Shown: one piece after another, positions 54,386-63,603 of the stretch
How the letters are laid out: every line of letters starts with the position of its first letter
How positions within the stretch are numbered: position 1 is the first letter of the stretch
Origin: Flavobacterium omnivorum
GTDB lineage: Bacteria > Bacteroidota > Bacteroidia > Flavobacteriales > Flavobacteriaceae
Assembly (NCBI RefSeq): GCF_900099915.1
Contig: NZ_FNDB01000018.1
Coordinates: 1-64,000 of the forward strand
Reading direction: 5' to 3'
DNA: 64,000 nt
Translations under genes and position numbers: made by a program
Notes under the pieces: generated by a model
Database searches by the model: none
Told to the model about the DNA's origin: nothing
The model's input: only the letters and a program-made list of their open reading frames with translations

Positions 54386-54705
54386 TTATTGCTTGGCAAT
54401 TTCAAGTACAACACGCCCTTCAATTTGTCCTTTTTTCATTTTTTCAAAAACATCAATTACATCTTCTAACTTTGCTGATGTAACGGTTGCTTTGACTTTT
54501 CCTTCTACAGCAAATTGAATCGCTTCCTCTAAGTCTTTTCGAGTACCTACAATAGAACCCCTAATTGTAATTCTATTTAATACCGTATCAAAAATAGACA
54601 AATCAAAATTTCATTTCGACCAGGACGATTAACTTCTACTTCTTCAATCTTTAAAAGTGACCCAAATTCCCTAATCACTGCAGCTCTCATTGTTTTTGGT
54701 AACAT
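54386..54705 (-). pseudogene. adhP: Internally deleted alcohol dehydrogenase gene (adhP remnant)
   Basis: The minus strand from 54705 reads MLPKTMRAAVIREFGSLLKI then [15 protein letters not shown], the start of a zinc alcohol dehydrogenase, and stops shortly after 54600. In another frame from 54601 it reads [20 protein letters not shown] to the end at 54386, the last ~70 residues of the same protein. The ~235 residues between, with the catalytic zinc ligands and the NAD site, are missing, and the frames do not match. The junction lies in a TTTTGATTTG stretch, consistent with deletion between short repeats. The gene is certainly inactive as an alcohol dehydrogenase. Confidence 0.88.
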
Positions 54706-54720
54706 AATCTACAGATTTTA

Positions 54721-54754
54721 AAAAAAAAGGAAAGCTCTTCCACTTTCCTTTTTC
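54721..54754 (-). terminator. Terminator between the aldehyde dehydrogenase gene and the adhP remnant
   Basis: A 10-bp stem of AAAAGGAAAG and its complement around CTCTTCCA; on the minus strand it runs into eight T residues. It lies 16 bp after the aldehyde dehydrogenase stop. Confidence 0.75.
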
Positions 54755-54769
54755 AATTAATGATTCATT

Positions 54770-56275
54770 CTAAAAGAAACCTAATTTCTTTTTATCGTAA
54801 GAAATCAGCATGTTTTTTGTTTGTTGATAATGTGCTAGCATCATTTTATGATTCTCACGGCCAATTCCAGACTGTTTATATCCTCCAAAAGGAGCTCCAG
54901 CAGGATAAGAGTGGTATTGGTTTATCCAAACACGACCCGCTTGAATGGCTCTTGGAACCTGATAAATTTCGTGTGCATCTCGTGTCCAGAGTCCAGCTCC
55001 CAAACCGTACATTGAATCATTTGCAATAGCAATCGCTTCTTCGGTGGTTTTAAAAGTGGTAACAGCTAAAACAGGTCCGAATATTTCTTCTTGAAAAATA
55101 CGCATTTTGCTGTGTCCTTTGAAAAGAGTCGGCTTGATATAATACCCTCCTGCTAATTCCCCTTCCATGCGATTTTCTTCCCCTCCTGTTAATAATTCAG
55201 CTCCTTCTTCTTTTCCTAGTTTAATATAGGAAAGTATTTTTTCTTTTTGAACCAAAGAGGTTTGCGCACCCATCATCGTCGTTCTATCCAACGGATTTCC
55301 CATTTTAATAGCAGCAGTTCTCTCGATAACTTTGGCAATAAATTTATCATATATTGCTTCGTGTACTAATAATCTGGAAGGACAAGTACATATTTCACCT
55401 TGGTTTAGAGCAAACATCACAGCACCTTCAACTGCTTTGTCAAAGAAATCATCATCAGCATCACCAACAGATTCCATGAAAATATTAGGTGATTTTCCGC
55501 CTAATTCTAATGTAACTGGAATAATATTTTCAGTAGCATATTGCATAACTAGACGACCTGTAGGAGTCGAACCAGTAAATGCTGCTTTTGACACTTTTTT
55601 ATTAGTTACCAAAGCCCTACCTAACTCGGCCCCAAAACCATTCACAATATTTATAACTCCCGGAGGAAGAATATCCCCAATCAATTCCATTAATACTAAA
55701 ATAGAAATTGGAGTACTTTCTGCGGGTTTTAGTACCACCGTATTTCCTGCCGCCAAAGCTGGAGCCAGTTTCCAAACTGCCATTAAAATTGGAAAATTCC
55801 AAGGAATAATTTGGGCAATTACTCCTAGAGGCTCACTTAAAGCTATAGAAACAGTTTGCGAATCCAATTCGGCAATTGAACTGTCCTCGGCTCTTATTAC
55901 ACCAGCAAAATAGCGAAAATGGTCAATGGCTAAAGGAATATCTGCAGCTAAAGTTTCCCGTATCGCTTTTCCATTATCTATAGTTTCAACTGTGGCAATG
56001 TATTCCAAATTATCTTCGATAACTTGAGCAATTTTATTCAATAAGTTACTGCGTTCCGTAGCAGAGGTTTTTCCCCAAGTTTGAAAAGCATCATAAGCTT
56101 TGTCTACAGCAAAAGCTACATCTTCCTTACTAGAGTGAGCAGCTTGCGTAAAAACTTTTCCATCTATAGGAGAAACGACGTCAAAATAGTCACCATTTAT
56201 TGGTGCTACAAATTTCCCGCCGATATAATTATCATATTTTGCCTTAAATTCAGGTCTTTGCACTACGTTATCCAT
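54770..56275 (-). CDS. NAD-dependent aldehyde dehydrogenase
   Basis: A 501-residue enzyme that oxidises aldehydes to acids. The NAD-binding IPWNFPILMAVWKLAPALAAGN is at ~157-178, the base E257 lies in TLELGGKSPNIF and the nucleophile C296 in NQGEICTCPSR; the last motif is the AldB/ExaC-type variant. Length is normal. The adhP remnant and DUF779 lie downstream, and the convergent AraC gene beyond them. It may still detoxify aldehydes although its alcohol dehydrogenase partner is lost. Confidence 0.94.
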   Translation of the reverse strand: MDNVVQRPEFKAKYDNYIGGKFVAPINGDYFDVVSPIDGKVFTQAAHSSKEDVAFAVDKAYDAFQTWGKTSATERSNLLNKIAQVIEDNLEYIATVETIDNGKAIRETLAADIPLAIDHFRYFAGVIRAEDSSIAELDSQTVSIALSEPLGVIAQIIPWNFPILMAVWKLAPALAAGNTVVLKPAESTPISILVLMELIGDILPPGVINIVNGFGAELGRALVTNKKVSKAAFTGSTPTGRLVMQYATENIIPVTLELGGKSPNIFMESVGDADDDFFDKAVEGAVMFALNQGEICTCPSRLLVHEAIYDKFIAKVIERTAAIKMGNPLDRTTMMGAQTSLVQKEKILSYIKLGKEEGAELLTGGEENRMEGELAGGYYIKPTLFKGHSKMRIFQEEIFGPVLAVTTFKTTEEAIAIANDSMYGLGAGLWTRDAHEIYQVPRAIQAGRVWINQYHSYPAGAPFGGYKQSGIGRENHKMMLAHYQQTKNMLISYDKKKLGFF

Positions 56276-56484
56276 TTGGTTTTATTTTTAGATTTACTCA
56301 AAGTTAGCTTCTTATTTATCTTTAGAATAGCATTAATCATCCAACTAATAGCATTAAATTTTACTATCTGTTTTTTTAACCTAATTTTATTATTTATTTC
56401 ACATTTATTTATAATTAATGATGCCAAATTAACATTTCTTACACGTGCTTACTACTGCAAATCAATTATAAAAAACAAAAAAAA

Positions 56485-56519
56485 TTGTTTCTTTCTCCAA
56501 CCTGCAATCCTTATATTTG
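56485..56519 (+). promoter_or_regulatory. Likely pheT promoter
   Basis: TTG at 56485-56487 and TATATTTG at 56512-56519, spacing 24 bp, one over the usual range. The ATG at 56541 follows after ~15 nt of leader. Confidence 0.6.
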
Positions 56520-56540
56520 CAATCTTGAAAAAAACATAAA

Positions 56541-58961
56541 ATGAAAATATCTTACAACTGGTTAAAACAATTCATCAAAATAGACTGGAAATCCGATGAA
56601 ACTGCTGCATTACTTACGGACTTAGGTTTGGAAGTGGAAATAGTAGAAAAATACCAATCCGTAAAAGGCGGATTAGAAGGTATTGTTGTAGGGCATGTAC
56701 TTACCTGCATCCAACATCCTGATGCTGACAGACTAAAAATAACCACCGTAGATTTAGGCAATGGTATTCCTGTACAAATTGTATGTGGTGCCAATAATGT
56801 TGCTGCTGGTCAAAAAGTACCGGTCGCTACCATCGGAACTACATTATATGATGCAGCAGGAGTTGCTTTTTCGATAAAAAAAGGAAAAATACGCGGACAG
56901 GAAAGTCATGGAATGATTTGTGCAGAAGATGAAATTGGTCTTGGCGAAAGCCATGATGGCATTATGATTTTAGACGATGCATTAGTACCAGGAACACCTG
57001 CTGCAACCGTCTTTAAAATTGAAGATGATGAAGTTTTTGAAATCGGACTTACTCCTAACCGTGCTGATGCCATGAGCCACTTAGGAACAGCTAGAGATTT
57101 AAGAGCCGGACTTTTACAAAGTGGTGTAAACGTAGAATTAATTACCCCATCAGTTAGTAATTTTAGAGTAGATAAAAGAACTTTGAAAATTGACATCGAT
57201 GTAAAAGAACCTAAACTTGCCCCTCGTTATTGCGGTGTAACTATTTCTGGAATCGAAGTAAAACCATCTCCTGCCTGGTTGCAAAACAGATTGAAAGCTA
57301 TTGGATTAAATCCAAAAAATAATATTGTAGATGTTACTAATTATGTTTTACATGAATTAGGACAACCACTCCATGCTTTTGATGCAGCAAAAATTAATGG
57401 TAAAATAATAGTGCAAACGCTTCCTGCAGGCACAAAATTCATTACCCTTGATGATGTTGAAAGAACTTTACACGAAGAAGATTTAATGATTTGTGACGAA
57501 AAAGGTCCATTATGCATTGCCGGTGTTTTTGGTGGTAAAAAATCTGGAGTTTCTGAAAGTACAAATTCTATATTTTTAGAAAGTGCTTATTTCAATCCGG
57601 TAAGTATTCGTAAAACTGCAAAAAGACATCAATTAAATACAGATGCTTCTTTCCGTTTTGAAAGAGGAATTGACCCTACTATAACGGAATATGCCTTAAA
57701 ACGTGCTGCGTTACTAATACAAGAAGTGGCAGGTGGAGAGATAACATCTGACGTTTTTAATGTCTATCCAAAGAAAATAGAAGATTTCAGCGTATTCTTA
57801 AACTTTAGTAAAGTCGCAAAAATTATCGGGGAAGAATTACAAAAAGATACGATAAAAAAAATATTAGTTTCTTTAGATATCAAAGTGAATAGTGTCTCAG
57901 ATGCTGGATTAGGATTAACAATCCCTGCATACCGCGTTGATGTACAAAGAGAAATAGATGTTATAGAAGAAATATTAAGAGTATATGGCTACAACAATAT
58001 TAATTTTTCTAAAAAATTAAATGCTACGGTTTCTAATTCGCCTAGAAACGAAGATTACAAAATACAAAATTTGATTGCCTCACAATTAAATTCTCAGGGA
58101 TTCAATGAAATGATGGCAAATTCATTAACTACAGCCTCTTACGTTGGACTTTCAGAGGATTTGAATCCAACAAACAATGTGACAATGTTAAATCCCTTAA
58201 GTGCTGATTTGTCTACAATGCGACAGTCCTTGCTATTTTCAGGATTGGAAGCAGTATCGTATAATATCAATCGTAAAAATGCCGATTTGAAATTATTCGA
58301 GTTTGGAAAAACATATCATAACTACCTTGCTGGTTACGAAGAAAAAAAGCATTTAAGCTTATTCCTTACTGGTAGCAGAAATCAGGAAAACTGGACCACA
58401 ACTCAAAAACCTTCCGATTTCTTTTTATTTAAAGGGTTTGCAAATGGAATTCTTTCTCGTTTAGGCATTCAAAAAACACAAAATGTTCCAGTAACTTCAG
58501 ATGTATTTTCTGAAGGCATTGCGATTAGCGTTGGAAACGAAATTTTAGTAGAATTAGGAGTCGTAAAAAAATCAATTTTAAAACATTTTGGAATCAAACA
58601 GGAAGTGTTTTTTGCAGATTTTAATTGGAACTTAATTTTAAAATTGCTTTCAAGCAAAATAAAATACACTGAGATTCCTAAATATCCAGAAGTTCGCAGA
58701 GATTTGGCTTTATTGATTGACCAAAGTGTAACTTATGATCGTATTTACACGATTGCCTGTCAAACGGAAAAAGCACTGTTAAAAGATATTAATTTATTTG
58801 ATGTGTACGAAGGACAAAATCTTCCCGAAGGAAAAAAATCGTATGCGTTGAGTTTCACCATTCAGGACCATTCAAAAACATTAACAGATGTTCAAATTGA
58901 TAAAATTATGAGCAAGCTGAAAAAGAATTTTGAAACTGAACTTGGAGCTAGCTTACGATAA
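56541..58961 (+). CDS. pheT: Phenylalanyl-tRNA synthetase beta subunit
   Basis: An 806-residue subunit that with PheS charges tRNA-Phe. In order: tRNA-binding EMAP-like domain (~40-150, VVGHVLTCIQHPDADRLKITTVDLG), B3/4 editing domain (~210-380, NNIVDVTNYVLHELGQPLHAFD), B5 domain (~405-475), synthetase-like core (~480-700) and FDX-ACB anticodon-binding domain at the C-terminus (YPEVRRDLALLIDQSV). Length is normal. pheS is not adjacent, as is common in Bacteroidota. Confidence 0.97.
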   Translation: MKISYNWLKQFIKIDWKSDETAALLTDLGLEVEIVEKYQSVKGGLEGIVVGHVLTCIQHPDADRLKITTVDLGNGIPVQIVCGANNVAAGQKVPVATIGTTLYDAAGVAFSIKKGKIRGQESHGMICAEDEIGLGESHDGIMILDDALVPGTPAATVFKIEDDEVFEIGLTPNRADAMSHLGTARDLRAGLLQSGVNVELITPSVSNFRVDKRTLKIDIDVKEPKLAPRYCGVTISGIEVKPSPAWLQNRLKAIGLNPKNNIVDVTNYVLHELGQPLHAFDAAKINGKIIVQTLPAGTKFITLDDVERTLHEEDLMICDEKGPLCIAGVFGGKKSGVSESTNSIFLESAYFNPVSIRKTAKRHQLNTDASFRFERGIDPTITEYALKRAALLIQEVAGGEITSDVFNVYPKKIEDFSVFLNFSKVAKIIGEELQKDTIKKILVSLDIKVNSVSDAGLGLTIPAYRVDVQREIDVIEEILRVYGYNNINFSKKLNATVSNSPRNEDYKIQNLIASQLNSQGFNEMMANSLTTASYVGLSEDLNPTNNVTMLNPLSADLSTMRQSLLFSGLEAVSYNINRKNADLKLFEFGKTYHNYLAGYEEKKHLSLFLTGSRNQENWTTTQKPSDFFLFKGFANGILSRLGIQKTQNVPVTSDVFSEGIAISVGNEILVELGVVKKSILKHFGIKQEVFFADFNWNLILKLLSSKIKYTEIPKYPEVRRDLALLIDQSVTYDRIYTIACQTEKALLKDINLFDVYEGQNLPEGKKSYALSFTIQDHSKTLTDVQIDKIMSKLKKNFETELGASLR

Positions 58962-58982
58962 TAGCCCTTTATTTATAATATT

Positions 58983-59019
58983 AATTCCCAATTCTAGATT
59001 TAGAATTGGGAATTTTTTT
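58983..59019 (+). terminator. Terminator of pheT
   Basis: A perfect 14-bp stem (58983-58996 with 59001-59014), GATT loop and a run of T. Confidence 0.9.
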
Positions 59020-59024
59020 ATACA

Positions 59025-59056
59025 AAAAAGCCCTACTAGTAGCAGAGCTTTTAAGA
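59025..59056 (-). terminator. Possible terminator of the fasciclin gene
   Basis: On the minus strand AAAGC and GCTTT arms surround a CTACTAGTAG palindrome and run into six T residues, 30 bp after the stop. Confidence 0.5.
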
Positions 59057-59085
59057 CTAACAAAATATCAACCTCTAATCTTAAA

Positions 59086-59640
59086 TTATTGTTTTGGCAA
59101 TACTACAGCGTCAACAACGTGAATCACACCATTCGATTGGTTTACATCTGCTATTGTAACTTTAGATTTTCCACCATTCGCATCAGTAATATATAAGTTT
59201 TTCCCTTTCATCCAAGCCGTAAGTGTTCCACCGCTAACCGTTTTCAAAGTTGCTTTACCTTTTCCTTTTTTAATAGCTTTTGCTATATCAGAAGCGTTCA
59301 TTTTTCCTGCAACTACGTGGTAAGTAAGGATTGTTTGCAACATTTTTAAGTTTTCAGGTTGTAATAACGTTTCAACAGTTCCCATTGGTAATTTAGCAAA
59401 AGCAGCATTTGTTGGTGCAAAAACTGTAAAAGGTCCTTTACTTTGTAATGTTTCTACTAATCCTGCGGCTTTAACGGCTGCAACAAGCGTAGTGTGATCT
59501 TTAGAGTTTACTGCATTTTCAACAATGTTTTTTGAAGGGTACATTGCTGCTCCACCAACCATTACTGTTTTTTGAGCAAAAGAAGTAGCTCCAAATACTA
59601 ATGCCATAAATGCAATCGATAAAAATTTTCTAGTTTTCAT
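59086..59640 (-). CDS. Secreted fasciclin (FAS1) domain protein
   Basis: A 184-residue exported protein with a signal peptide (MKTRKFLSIAFMALVFGATSFAQ). One FAS1 domain (~40-182) shows LVAAVKAAGLVETLQSKGPFTVFAPTNAAFAKLP (H1 box) and the H2-like NGVIHVVDAVVLP. FAS1 domains mediate adhesion in many organisms. It stands alone; partner unknown. Confidence 0.93.
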   Translation of the reverse strand: MKTRKFLSIAFMALVFGATSFAQKTVMVGGAAMYPSKNIVENAVNSKDHTTLVAAVKAAGLVETLQSKGPFTVFAPTNAAFAKLPMGTVETLLQPENLKMLQTILTYHVVAGKMNASDIAKAIKKGKGKATLKTVSGGTLTAWMKGKNLYITDANGGKSKVTIADVNQSNGVIHVVDAVVLPKQ

Positions 59641-60009
59641 AATAATCTATTTTTTAAAGTTATATAAAAGCATTTACGCATAAAGAACAGATTTGGTTTT
59701 AAAAAAATGAAAATAATTCATAAAAAATTAACCTTTAGTAAAATAACAACATTGTTTTTTTTGATAACCTGATGAAGATAGAACGTGTAAACTAGCCCCG
59801 ATTGAAGCAAGTATCCTTTTTATTGTGCTTTTATAATTTTCTATTGTAAGTTAGATGTGCTGCACAATGATAAGATACTGCGAAAAGCGGGAGGAATAGT
59901 GAAATGAAAATCAATTGTAATGCTCCTAAAAATTAAAACACCAATTTATAAAGCAAAAAAAAGCCTCACATTGCTGTGAGGCTTTCTCTATTTAAAAAAT
60001 TTTAAGAAA
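59641..60009. other. Intergenic region between the fasciclin gene and rpsA
   Basis: About 370 bp; the only clear element is the rpsA terminator at its right end. No gene is visible. Confidence 0.5.
59953..59984 (-). terminator. Terminator of rpsA
   Basis: A 10-bp stem (59961-59970 with 59975-59984), TTGC loop, followed on the minus strand by a run of T. Confidence 0.88.
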
Positions 60010-61788
60010 TTATTTTTTCTCTGATTTTTCCATTTTAGCTTTCAATGCAGCTAACATATCATTGTTGTCTCCTAAAGTTGCAGCTGGTGCGTTTGTAGAT
60101 GAGTTAGATGAAGTGTTTTCAGTAGCAGTTTTCACATTTTTCTCTTCTTCTTCACGGAAGATAGCAGTGTGAGAGGCAACTACTCTTTTAAATTCTTTGT
60201 TGAATTCAATTACTTTGAAATCAGCTGATTCTCCTTTTTTCAATTTCTTACCGTCTTCTTTTTCAAGGTGACGAGTAGGAATGAAAGCAACGATATCATC
60301 TCCAAATTCTACAGTAGCTCCTTTGTCAACAATTTCAGAAATTTCACCGTTGTGGATAGTTCCTACAGCGAAAGAACCTTCATACTGATCCCAAGGATTA
60401 GCAGTAGTTTGTTTGTGACCTAAAGATAATTTACGTCCATCAACATCTAATTCTAATACTACTACGTCTAATTTTTCACCAACATTTACAAATTCAGATG
60501 GGTGTTTGATTTTCTTAGTCCAAGATAAGTCAGAGATGTAAATTAATCCATCAATTCCTTCTTCTAATTCTACGAAGATACCAAAGTTTGTAAAGTTTCT
60601 AACGATACCTGAATGTTTAGAACCTACAGGATATTTAGAAGTGATATCTGTCCAAGGATCTTGAGACAATTGTTTGATACCTAATGACATTTTACGGTCA
60701 TCTCTATCTAATGTTAAGATAACAGCTTCAACAACATCACCTACTTTTACGAAATCTTGAGCAGAACGTAAATGAGTAGACCAAGACATTTCAGAAACGT
60801 GGATTAAGCCTTCAACACCTTCAGCAACTTCGATGAAAGCACCGTAATCAGCGATTACAACTACTTTACCTTTTACTTTGTCTCCAATTGCTAATTTAGC
60901 ATCTAGAGCATCCCAAGGGTGAGCGTTTAATTGTTTCAATCCTAATTGAATTCTTGTTTTCTCATCATCGAAATCAAGGATTACAACATTTAATTTTTGA
61001 TCTAATTCCAATACTTCAGATGGGTGGTTGATTCTTGACCAAGAAAGGTCAGTAATGTGAATCAATCCATCAACTCCACCTAAGTCAATAAAGACACCAT
61101 AAGAAGTAATGTTTTTAACAACACCTTCTAATACTTGTCCTTTTTGTAATTGACCGATGATTTCTTTTTTCTGGATTTCGATATCCGCTTCAATAAGCGC
61201 TTTGTGAGATACAACTACGTTTTTAAATTCGTGGTTAATTTTCACAACCTTGAATTCCATCATTTTGTTAACGTATACATCGTAATCTCTAATTGGCTTA
61301 ACATCAATTTGAGATCCTGGTAAGAACGCTTCAATTCCGAAAACGTCAACGATCATACCACCTTTAGTTCTGCATTTAACAAAACCATTAACGATTTCAC
61401 CTGTTTCGTTAGCCGAAATAACTCTATCCCATGATTTGATAGTACGTGCTTTACGGTGAGATAATACTAATTGACCTGTTTTATCCTCACGGATATCAAT
61501 TAATACTTCAACAGTATCACCTACTTTTAATGCTGGGTTGTAACGGAATTCGTTCAATGAAATAACACCTTCCGATTTTGCGTTGATATCAACAATAACG
61601 TCTCTATCTGTAATTCTAACAACTGTACCATCAACCACTTCTTCTTGATCCGTAGCGATAAATGTTTTTGAAACTAGTTCTTCGAATTCTTGTAAGTTTT
61701 TTTGATCAACTGCATCAATACCTTCTTCAAAGTTGTGCCAGTTAAAATTTGCTAAAAACTCTTCTTGTGATTTTACTTGTTCAGACAT
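60010..61788 (-). CDS. rpsA: 30S ribosomal protein S1
   Basis: A 592-residue RNA-binding protein that helps mRNA bind the 30S subunit. Six S1 repeats can be read, at about 53-120, 127-197, 216-286, 301-373, 386-460 and 473-545; the middle ones carry the typical GVFIDLGGVDGLIHITDLSW pattern. A charged Ser/Thr/Asn-rich tail (~545-592) follows. In Bacteroidota S1 matters because Shine-Dalgarno sequences are scarce. It is followed by a strong terminator. Confidence 0.96.
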   Translation of the reverse strand: MSEQVKSQEEFLANFNWHNFEEGIDAVDQKNLQEFEELVSKTFIATDQEEVVDGTVVRITDRDVIVDINAKSEGVISLNEFRYNPALKVGDTVEVLIDIREDKTGQLVLSHRKARTIKSWDRVISANETGEIVNGFVKCRTKGGMIVDVFGIEAFLPGSQIDVKPIRDYDVYVNKMMEFKVVKINHEFKNVVVSHKALIEADIEIQKKEIIGQLQKGQVLEGVVKNITSYGVFIDLGGVDGLIHITDLSWSRINHPSEVLELDQKLNVVILDFDDEKTRIQLGLKQLNAHPWDALDAKLAIGDKVKGKVVVIADYGAFIEVAEGVEGLIHVSEMSWSTHLRSAQDFVKVGDVVEAVILTLDRDDRKMSLGIKQLSQDPWTDITSKYPVGSKHSGIVRNFTNFGIFVELEEGIDGLIYISDLSWTKKIKHPSEFVNVGEKLDVVVLELDVDGRKLSLGHKQTTANPWDQYEGSFAVGTIHNGEISEIVDKGATVEFGDDIVAFIPTRHLEKEDGKKLKKGESADFKVIEFNKEFKRVVASHTAIFREEEEKNVKTATENTSSNSSTNAPAATLGDNNDMLAALKAKMEKSEKK

Positions 61789-62001
61789 GCTGATTAAAAA
61801 TTTGTATTCTGTATTCTCTCGAGTTTCTTAATGTGCCAGAAAACAGCAGAAGTTGTTTGTATAATTAATTGAACCCTAGAGGAAACTCTTATTCACCAAA
61901 AGGACTGCAAAAGTAAAACATTTATATTAAATAGCAAAATATTTATGGTGCGATAATCGATTGATTATTAGAAGCAGAACATTTAGTAGTTTTTAAGAAC
62001 T

Positions 62002-62067
62002 CTACTCCCGCTTTCCGTTGCAAGCTCCCGAAAAAAAAATCGGGAGGATTTCCACTGCAATCGGAGC
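62002..62067 (-). repeat. Interspersed stem-loop repeat, copy 4 (short)
   Basis: On the minus strand it reads AGCTCCGATTGCAGTGGAAA, then a stem of TCCTCCCGAT and its partial complement, then GCAACGGAAAGCGGGAGTAG. The ends match copy 3; the middle is reduced to a small hairpin. Confidence 0.75.
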
Positions 62068-62096
62068 TATTCAACTTCAATTGGTTTTTCAAGACA

Positions 62097-62131
62097 AAAA
62101 AACCCGATAACTATTTTAGAGTTATCGGGTT
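62097..62131 (-). terminator. Terminator of the MFS transporter gene
   Basis: An 11-bp perfect stem (62101-62111 with 62121-62131); on the minus strand it is followed by a T-run. It lies 21 bp after the stop codon. Confidence 0.85.
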
Positions 62132-62152
62132 CTATTTATTTTCTACCGTTTG

Positions 62153-63529
62153 TTAGTGACTTATATTTTCGACAACAAGTGGATTGTGTTTGTGCTTGAA
62201 CAAAACAGCGAATACAATTGCAATGACCAGCGCGTACATGGCAAAAGCCAACCAGATCGTATGCCAATCTTTCATTAAAATAGCTTTGCTAAACAAGCCA
62301 TCTGCTCCTATCGCATTACCCTGGCTTGCAACAAATTCTAACATTTTCGAATTGGTCGTTTCTGTTTCTAGAAAACCAGCTAAGTCCGTTGTATTAGTAA
62401 ATGATTTAGTAAAATATTTATCGATCGCCCATCCAGAAGTGAAACTCCCTAAGACTGCTCCAAAACCATTAGTCATCATCATAAATAAACCTTGTGCTGA
62501 CGATCTGTTTTTTGGATCGGTGTTGGTTTCTACAAATAAAGATCCTGAAATATTAAAGAAATCAAAAGCCATTCCGTAAACCACACATGACATAACAATC
62601 ATCCACAAACCAGTTGTTGGGTTTCCGTAAGCAAACAATCCAAAACGAAGTACCCAAGCCAGCATACTGATTAACATCACTTGTTTAATACCAAAACGTT
62701 TAAGAAAAAAAGGAATGGCAAGAATAAATAAGGTCTCTGAAATTTGAGAAATTGACATTATAATTGTTGAATATTCCACAACAAACGAATCGGCATATTT
62801 TGGAAAATGCTTAAACTCATCTAAGAAAACATCACCATAGGCGTTCGTAAGTTGCAATGCTCCACCTAAAAACATGGAGAAAATAAAAAACAAAGCCATT
62901 TTATAATCGGCAAACAACTTGAAAGACTCCAGACCTACTGTTTCCATTAATGACGCATTCTCTTTTGATAAACGTTGTGGCTTACATTCTGGCAATGTAA
63001 AGGAATAAATTCCCAATACCACAGCGGCTAAACCTGCTATATAGAACTGATATTCTGTTGCTTTATTTCCTGTTAAATTTGTAATCCACATAGCTACAAT
63101 AAAACCAACTGTTCCCCAAACCCGTATAGGAGGGAAATTCTTGATAACATCTTTGTTGTTTAACTTAAGGGCCGTGTAGGAAATAGAATTACTCAAGGCA
63201 ATTGTTGGCATATAAAAACACATGGCCAAAAGCATAATGTAAATAAAGGTTTCGGGCGTGGAAACTTGTGGTATGTAAAATAAAACCGCTGCATATAAAA
63301 TGTGTAGCGCTCCGTATAATTTTTCAGCATTTATCCATCTATCAGCAATAATACCAGTTAGTGTTGGCATAAACAAAGAAGCAATTCCCATCGTACCAAA
63401 AACCAATCCAAATTGTGTCCCATCCCATTGCATTGTCCCAAACCAGTAATTTGCAATTGTAATCAACCAAGCTCCCCAAACAAAAAACTGAAGAAAACTC
63501 ATTATTACCAATCTATTTTTAATTCCCAT
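62153..63529 (-). CDS. MFS transporter, nucleoside:H+ symporter (NupG) family
   Basis: A 458-residue protein with twelve predicted transmembrane segments. The N-terminus MGIKNRLVIMSFLQFFVWGAWLITIANYWF and GIASLFMPTLTGIIADRWINAEKLYG match the NupG/XapB type of MFS permeases, which import nucleosides with protons. Length is ~40 residues above NupG, mainly in a loop near ~385-420. Substrate not certain; the neighbour cmk also concerns nucleotides, but is a separate gene. Confidence 0.88.
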   Translation of the reverse strand: MGIKNRLVIMSFLQFFVWGAWLITIANYWFGTMQWDGTQFGLVFGTMGIASLFMPTLTGIIADRWINAEKLYGALHILYAAVLFYIPQVSTPETFIYIMLLAMCFYMPTIALSNSISYTALKLNNKDVIKNFPPIRVWGTVGFIVAMWITNLTGNKATEYQFYIAGLAAVVLGIYSFTLPECKPQRLSKENASLMETVGLESFKLFADYKMALFFIFSMFLGGALQLTNAYGDVFLDEFKHFPKYADSFVVEYSTIIMSISQISETLFILAIPFFLKRFGIKQVMLISMLAWVLRFGLFAYGNPTTGLWMIVMSCVVYGMAFDFFNISGSLFVETNTDPKNRSSAQGLFMMMTNGFGAVLGSFTSGWAIDKYFTKSFTNTTDLAGFLETETTNSKMLEFVASQGNAIGADGLFSKAILMKDWHTIWLAFAMYALVIAIVFAVLFKHKHNPLVVENISH

Positions 63530-63603
63530 GAGATGAATTGTTTTTTTACTTTAAAAAATTTACAAGGCGTAAATCTACTATTAAAAATGAAATCTGCAAA
63601 TAA

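Larger units (their letters stand above)
61789..62152. other. Intergenic region between rpsA and the MFS gene
   Basis: About 360 bp holding the rpsA leader, a copy of the stem-loop repeat (62002-62067) and the MFS terminator. No gene is visible. Confidence 0.6.

Noticed and set aside
56081..56539. Plus-strand open frame between the aldehyde dehydrogenase gene and pheT
   Set aside because: Its first part is antisense to the aldehyde dehydrogenase gene; the rest is a hydrophobic translation of an AT-rich promoter region that includes the pheT promoter.
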